Below, in pieces: positions 37,201 through 64,000 of a stretch of 64,000 nucleotides of DNA. Origin of the DNA: Litoditis marina (taxonomy: Eukaryota > Nematoda > Chromadorea > Rhabditida > Rhabditidae); the NCBI GenBank assembly GCA_964036275.1, contig OZ038434.1, positions 30,838,947 through 30,902,946 on the forward strand, given 5' to 3'. Position 1 is the stretch's first letter; every line of letters starts with the position of its first letter. The notes beneath the pieces are model-generated. The model worked only from the letters and a program-made list of their open reading frames with translations, was not told the origin of the DNA and did not search any database. The translations under genes and the position numbers were made by a program.

Positions 37201-40200
37201 TCAACACTTCTGTTGACAGTTAACCCCTTGGTAACGGTTAACTGGCAGGGATAACGAAATTCGCGGTTCCTTGTGGAATTTGCCACATATCAGAAGTCAC
37301 ACAATTTTATTTTTTTCGAGGGGGTGGGGGGAAACAAGTTATTTCGATTTTTGTGGGGGCTGTGTCGCGTTAAACCGCCACACATTTTTCGATTGCAGTT
37401 TAAAGGACCGATGTGTCGGGATTGGTCCACAACCGTCCTAATTTTCCAGTACAAGCAAGCTGATGAGATAGCTAGCATTTCCCACAACAAACTATGGAGT
37501 CAGCTGTCAACCGTCGGATTATCCATATGTTTGAATACACTCTCATGCTGATATACATTGCAGAAATTGTTTGGATGTGCCATCCAGATGATAAGAGTTG
37601 CCGGAAAGAAGCTGACCGCTACAGGCGATGGCAAGGTGTACGTAACCAAGACTTTGGAGCGATTGGAGGCGGCTTCTCAAAACTTCTCTCACGAATCGAG
37701 GTGAGCACTGAGAAACTCTAAATCGCGCGCAGCGCGAAGCGCTGCGTGTGAGTTGTGTTTGGTTTGGCCATTGCGCACCCATTTTTAGCTTTCAAAATAC
37801 AAAGTCTTCAGAGAAAACATTTTTTCGTAATTTAACAAAAGAGAGAGAGCTAGAGATATATTGTATAGATGTTGTGTGAAAAAATTAGGAAAATCGGGAT
37901 TTTCAAAAAAGTTATGCTGTCGTGTCGTTATGAAAATTTCCGTTGTCCCTCGTCGCTCGTCCCTCGTCCAATGTTCGCATAGAAAATTTTTAACTACTGA
38001 GTCGATTTGGCTAAAATTTGGCACACATGTGTAAACCCCAAAGTTAGCGCGGTCCCAAAAGTTTGGTGATGTCACGTTATGTCTAACGCTTGGCGCTGGC
38101 GCTAGATGGCGCCAAAAGCTGGAAAATATGTGTTCCCATGAGTTAAAAATTTCACATGACTTGTTCATTCAACTAGTCAATAATCTACATCTGCTTATTC
38201 CCAAATGTCGAGTTTGTCAGTGGTAATGACCGTGACAGTGTCATATTATCGATAACCAACTGTCTTGTATAGTTTATGGTTCTAGTGTCGCTTGTACCTT
38301 CGTTGACTATACGTTAGCTATATTGGGTGAGATTTTTGGAACAACTTCTAAGAATGGTTTTCCGAAATATAGGAGTGAAGTCTGGTCAACAAAGCGTTCC
38401 AAATTAGTCAACCGAGAATCGGACATTTCGTTGAAGGATACCGCTGTATCCTCGTCTCAACGAGACGCGTTGCGTGTCGCGCGGCGTGGGCACGTGACTA
38501 ACATATCTAAAACTAATACATCTATGCTTATATAAAATTTGTTGCCATATTCAAATTCTAAACAGATAAAGCTGCCTGAATAGAACTAGCTGCCCAAGTT
38601 GGCCTCCGATATTTTTCAGTTTACGTAAATTTCTTTGCCTTATTTTTTACATCACGCAACATTGCACAAAGACGCTGACCAGCTGATTTGTTGTTATGCT
38701 AGCAACTATCGATACTATGCGCTTATTATACTTTATTTTGTTGCTATATAATAAGTTTCTTTTTCATATAGTCTTCTCACTCATCTAGGAGTTATTTCAC
38801 TTACTGCCGCTCCCTCAGCGGAAAGGTGGCTCAAGTTCACGTTTTGGAGAGGCCAGATGTTACACAATTGGTAATCGTTACCTAGGCGCCTCCCAACGAC
38901 TAATTTTCTCTTGCTCGTTTCGAATTTAACCACTTAACAATCGTTAGCACTTAGTGAGTTAGTTTTCCCTTCATTCGATTGATTTATTACTCGTGAAAAG
39001 GTTAAGTTAGGAACAAAGAGCAGTGAAAATTCATATCACAAATCATTAAATATCCACTTAACAATCGTTAGTACTTAGTAACTTAGTTCTCCCTTCATTT
39101 TATTGATTTATTACTCGTGGAAGAGTGAAGTCACGAACAAAAAGCAGTGGAAATTCATATCACAAATTATTAAATAACCACTTAACAATCGTTAGTACTT
39201 AAAACCTTAGTTTTCTCTCTATTTGATTGCTTCATTACTCGTGAAAAGGTTAAGTTAGGAACAAAAAGCAGTGGAAATCCACATCAAAAAATATTAAAGC
39301 CAAACCCGCTCAAAAGTCTGAGAACACGAAAATAGTCAATAAAGAGCCCTTGGCCCTTCTTTCAAAAAGAACTTGAATTGGCGCACAACTATTGGAGTGG
39401 TAGTTGTGTTATATGTTTGGTTCAGTCACTATGAAATAGACTCAGTCTTTTGTTTTCTGTAATTCTGTTAACGAAGTAGTCAATCATAGTTATGTTATTA
39501 TTGATTGCATAAAAACCGTTTTTTATCTACATCCAAACACTTGGGTACCAAATTGAAGAAAGGCGATTATGTGGACCAATCCCAACACTTCAGTCCTTTA
39601 AAGTGCAATACATTCTTCAACTGTAGTTTGAAGAACCGATGTGTCGGGATTGGTCCACACAATTGTCCAACTTTAAGCTCAGCATATTGGGAAATCAATA
39701 TTCTAGGTATGTTTTGCTCTAAACATTTCACGAATGGTGTAATTTCAGAACAATGCTAAGCGATCTGGAGAAGCTGCGTCAGAAAGGATGGGTCGACGAT
39801 GATGAGGTCAGATATTAGGCTGAATGGACTGGAAAATCCCGGGTTGAATGTTGCAATTTTGGGTAAAATACGTTGACTTGGAGGAAATTTAGTGGAATAT
39901 GACGTACTTTATTGAAAATTGGTGCTATCGCATTCATAACTGGTGATGTTTGTCAGCTGATTGAAACTTTCATTGAGAAATAGTGAGAAACTGCAACAAG
40001 AGCTCTACCTGGGTTTTATTCCTATCCTAAGTTACCGTAATTCGCAGTTCCGTAAGGGAATCTAGTATTACCATACGCTGTTCTCAATGTATCTTTTCAG
40101 TTGCTGAAGACTGAACCAAGTTGCAGCGGCTGCGCAAGGTTTTCGCGTGAAATCGAGGTTGGTCGTTAGTGTAATTTCACCCTTGCATATTCCTCGTAAT

Positions 40201-40745
40201 TCTCACCGAGACTTTGCCTGCGTACCGATTACGTTCTCTACGAATGTTGTTCATTGAATTCCCACGTTTTATGATGAGCTATGAGCGGTCTTGCACAAAA
40301 CTTCCCACTATGTTTTGTTAACATGTACTATGTGCCAATGATTTCGAGTGATTCCGAAGTTGTGTCTCAGTTCATGAGTGAAATGGGTTCAAACAACTAA
40401 GCACATCAAGTTTCAGCTCCTGAAGACCCAGAATGAACAACTTCAATCACAGAATGAACAGCTTCAATCCCACAATCAACAGCTTCTCGCCAGGTGTGAG
40501 GCGATGACTAGTGAAATGGCTCAGATCAAAGCACGACTTTCCAAGCTTGAGCAGCCGCAACAGGTATAGTATATATTCTCGTCCCCGCGTTGCGTGCGAC
40601 AATTCGTCTCAGGAAAAAACTCGAAAATTGCTCAAATTAGCTTGAAACTCAACAAACTTATGTATTGACTTGTGACTGAGTGAAGCTCAACAAACTTATG
40701 TAGTGACTTTATGATTTGCCTCGTTTCCAGAATGTAGCCGAGTAG
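34202..40745 (+). CDS. Small MIF4G-domain protein (eIF4G/Paip1-like) with C-terminal coiled coil
   Basis: Exons: 34202-34222, 34724-34843, 35221-35298, 35901-36011, 36599-36663, 37029-37122, 37564-37700, 39749-39806, 40101-40157, 40417-40563, 40731-40745. Phases join and give about 300 residues. The helical segments follow the eIF4G middle domain: VTPSTLQRC, IAKLVLDLVLEK with LYAELC, CVYLFRDALVNH, FMSYLFNHRIVQL, then CAIQMIRVAGKKL and TMLSDLEKLRQKGW. The tail is a heptad-like Q/N/L repeat (QNEQLQS twice, HNQQLLARC). No eIF4E-binding motif or second HEAT domain is visible, so it could be a translation or mRNA-binding adaptor, or a truncated eIF4G paralogue. The ATG lies 2 nt behind a CTCTACAG acceptor. 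Confidence 0.75.
36241..36525. mobile_element. TIR element with AAAGGGGACGAGGG ends, copy 1
   Basis: Ends made of AAAGGGGACGAGGG and inverse CCCTCGTCCCCTTT units around TTGATTCATCTTTTCCCC. A second copy, inverted, is at 47970-48262. Confidence 0.7.
37722..38175 (-). mobile_element. Array-module element, copy 1 (reverse)
   Basis: Begins with ATCGCGCGCAGCGCGAAGCG and TTGTGTTTGGTTTGGCCATT, then CCGTTGTCCCTCGTCGCTCG and a single degenerate array unit ending in TGGCGCCAAAAGC. Same order, reversed, as the copies at 48335 and 54843. Confidence 0.65.
38931..39298. repeat. Three tandem copies of a ~122-bp unit
   Basis: Each copy holds CACTTAACAATCGTTAG, TTGATTTATTACTCGTG and AAGCAGTGGAAATTCATATC. 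Intron of the MIF4G gene. Confidence 0.85.
39552..39672. mobile_element. Small TIR element with GATTATGTGGACCAATCCC ends
   Basis: GCGATTATGTGGACCAATCC and inverted GGGATTGGTCCACACAAT flank TTTAAAGTGCAATACA. Related pieces at 23723-23786, 29827-29942 and 37376-37445. Confidence 0.65.
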
Positions 40746-42152
40746 CTCGTCCCCATCCGGCGCACAGTTCAATTGATCAAGTAGCCGAAACCAACCGAAA
40801 TAATTTCTGTTTAAGAATATTCTCTTATTTGTATGGAAATTCTACATTTTAATACTCAACTTTTATTATTGTAATGGTAATTGCTTGACATCAGTTTAGT
40901 TGTACTCTGTATTCCTGTTGTTTTTTCTGTTTTACACATTCATCAGGAAAGAACGGGCGATGTTTTGACCGCATTCTAATTATAGAATTCGATTTATTCA
41001 ATCATCATTCATGTACACTTTTCATGTATAATGTCTTTCTAATTATGAATTTTATCAGGTTTTCAATCAGGGAATCTTATAAGCTTGTGTTTATTGTATT
41101 GTAAATGTATTTCCCATCATAAATTTCATCAGGTTATCAATCAATTAATTTTATAAGCTTATGTTTGTGCTTTTTGTTCAGACGTGCTTTTTCTGTGTAT
41201 ATTGGAATTGGTAGTACTTGTATGAAAAAAGTAGAACTTGTCGATGTATAATGTACCTCAAATAAGAAGTTTGATTTATACTTTCGCAGAATGAAACAAA
41301 CAACAAGCATATTATCATACTTATATTATCATATTTACTTTGTAAAACAAAATTACACTTTCAAGAACACAATTAACAATAAGGATAACAGAAATTTCCG
41401 CTCAAACCGCAAAAACACTCATAGAACTCACTGGTTCTTATATATAACAACGACAAAAAACCTGCAAAATTATACGTATATCGAGTAGAAATGAAGAATA
41501 GATAACAACTCCCGTATTCACGAATACCTTATACATCCCCAATAAACACTAGAAGTAGAAAAAAAGTAAAAAAAAAAAAAAGCAGTTCAAACCACATGTT
41601 TCACCGTTAGCACACAAAAATGTCGTCAAAACTCTGAATTCGGCTTCTTGTTTTATCACCGAAAAAGTCAGAATGTTGTTGAAACGGGACAAAAAAATGA
41701 ACCTCATCAACTACATGACATACATACCCCGTTGTAAACCAAGTTTCGGAAGGAAATTAAACTTTCGACTTTTAATTCGTACTTTAACAACCCTAGTACC
41801 ACAAAACTAGAAGTGTTTCACCTACTATTCATGATACACTTGCGAGGGAACTACATGATCATACTATCATATCTTATCCCTATCATTCGGTGAAAACAAC
41901 GCAATAACAAAAAGATAAATGAACAAGGTCTCATCAATCATCCCCTACTTCTCAGGTAAGACACCAAACAAAACAAGTAAACAACAAATACACACCTACT
42001 TCTCGTGCAACTGATGATTACTGTCGTCAAAACTTTGTATGTTTGGTTTCTTGTTGTTTTACAGGAAGAAGTTAATTCGCATGCCTGCTTCAAACCGGAC
42101 AAAAACATCTTGTAATAAACAATAAACGAACAAGTAAACAACAAATACACGC
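40746..42152. other. Convergent intergenic region between MIF4G and NEMF genes
   Basis: AT-rich, with no gene. Positions 41445-41645 resemble 33240-33415, and 41600-41700 and 41985-42110 resemble each other and the NEMF stop exon (see findings). No convincing poly(A) signal could be fixed for either gene. Confidence 0.5.
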
Positions 42153-63793
<21,641 letters not shown>

Positions 63794-64000
63794 CTGGAAG
63801 ATAGATGATCATGATAATCATAAGTGTCTCAGTTTAGGTGTTTGAACTTTCAACAGTTGAAGATCCCTATCTTTTTTGGGTTTTTATTTGATCTTTATTG
63901 GGTTCTTTCAATGGTTGAAGACTCGTTCTTCTATGCTTTGAATCCCATTTTCTAATAAACACTCTCATTCTCTTCGACGAGTGACAAGTGAAAAGTTGCG

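Noticed and set aside
41291..41488. Open frame of 65 codons near the MIF4G 3' end
   Set aside because: AT-rich, N/K/T-biased, no domain and within a dispersed repeat region.

Overview
This is eukaryotic, intron-rich animal DNA, most likely from a nematode. The case rests on short T-rich 3' splice sites (TTTCAG/TTCCAG type), start codons lying directly behind AG acceptors as in spliced-leader trans-splicing, and a three-C1-domain diacylglycerol kinase of the DGK-1/DGK-theta type. The species cannot be named. Exons are GC-richer than the AT-rich introns. All gene models were built by hand from splice phases and recalled family resemblance; no alignment was run.

Layout. 1-7485: no recognisable gene; CT-rich tracts, small inverted-repeat elements and a tRNA-derived repeat. 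7486-25100 (+): diacylglycerol kinase theta in 25 phase-consistent exons (about 947 residues), plus an alternative three-exon C-terminus at 23577-25100. 26083-32112 (-): an 11-exon, about 394-residue RING/cysteine-rich protein whose C-terminal half resembles a ubiquitin-like fold; it converges on the kinase. 34202-40745 (+): a small protein of about 300 residues made of an eIF4G-type MIF4G domain and a glutamine-rich coiled coil, divergent from the RING gene. 42153-63793 (-): 24 exons of NEMF/Rqc2, the CAT-tailing factor of ribosome-associated quality control, converging on the MIF4G gene; its first coding exon (about 50 residues) lies beyond the right edge. The four genes have no evident joint pathway, though the MIF4G protein and NEMF both belong to translation.

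The non-coding DNA is unusually structured. It holds at least ten families of short non-autonomous elements (foldbacks, terminal-inverted-repeat elements, a tRNA-like repeat bounded by ACTATAGT, tandem arrays of about 135 bp) and no transposase. Two patterns stand out. First, a hAT-like miniature element (ends TAGGGTTGTTAA, 8-bp target duplications, body of AACTCGAAA-like repeats) has five copies, four in NEMF introns. Two of these landed exactly on NEMF 5' splice sites, so the target duplication copies the exon-intron junction; one insertion leaves an open in-frame cassette of 37 codons. Second, many introns carry decayed copies ('echoes') of the end of the upstream exon together with its splice donor, 80-420 bp downstream. 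I see this at four kinase donors, one RING-gene donor, three NEMF donors and the NEMF stop-codon exon; one kinase 3' splice site is triplicated. These suggest introns here grow by tandem duplication across splice sites and by transposon insertion into them.
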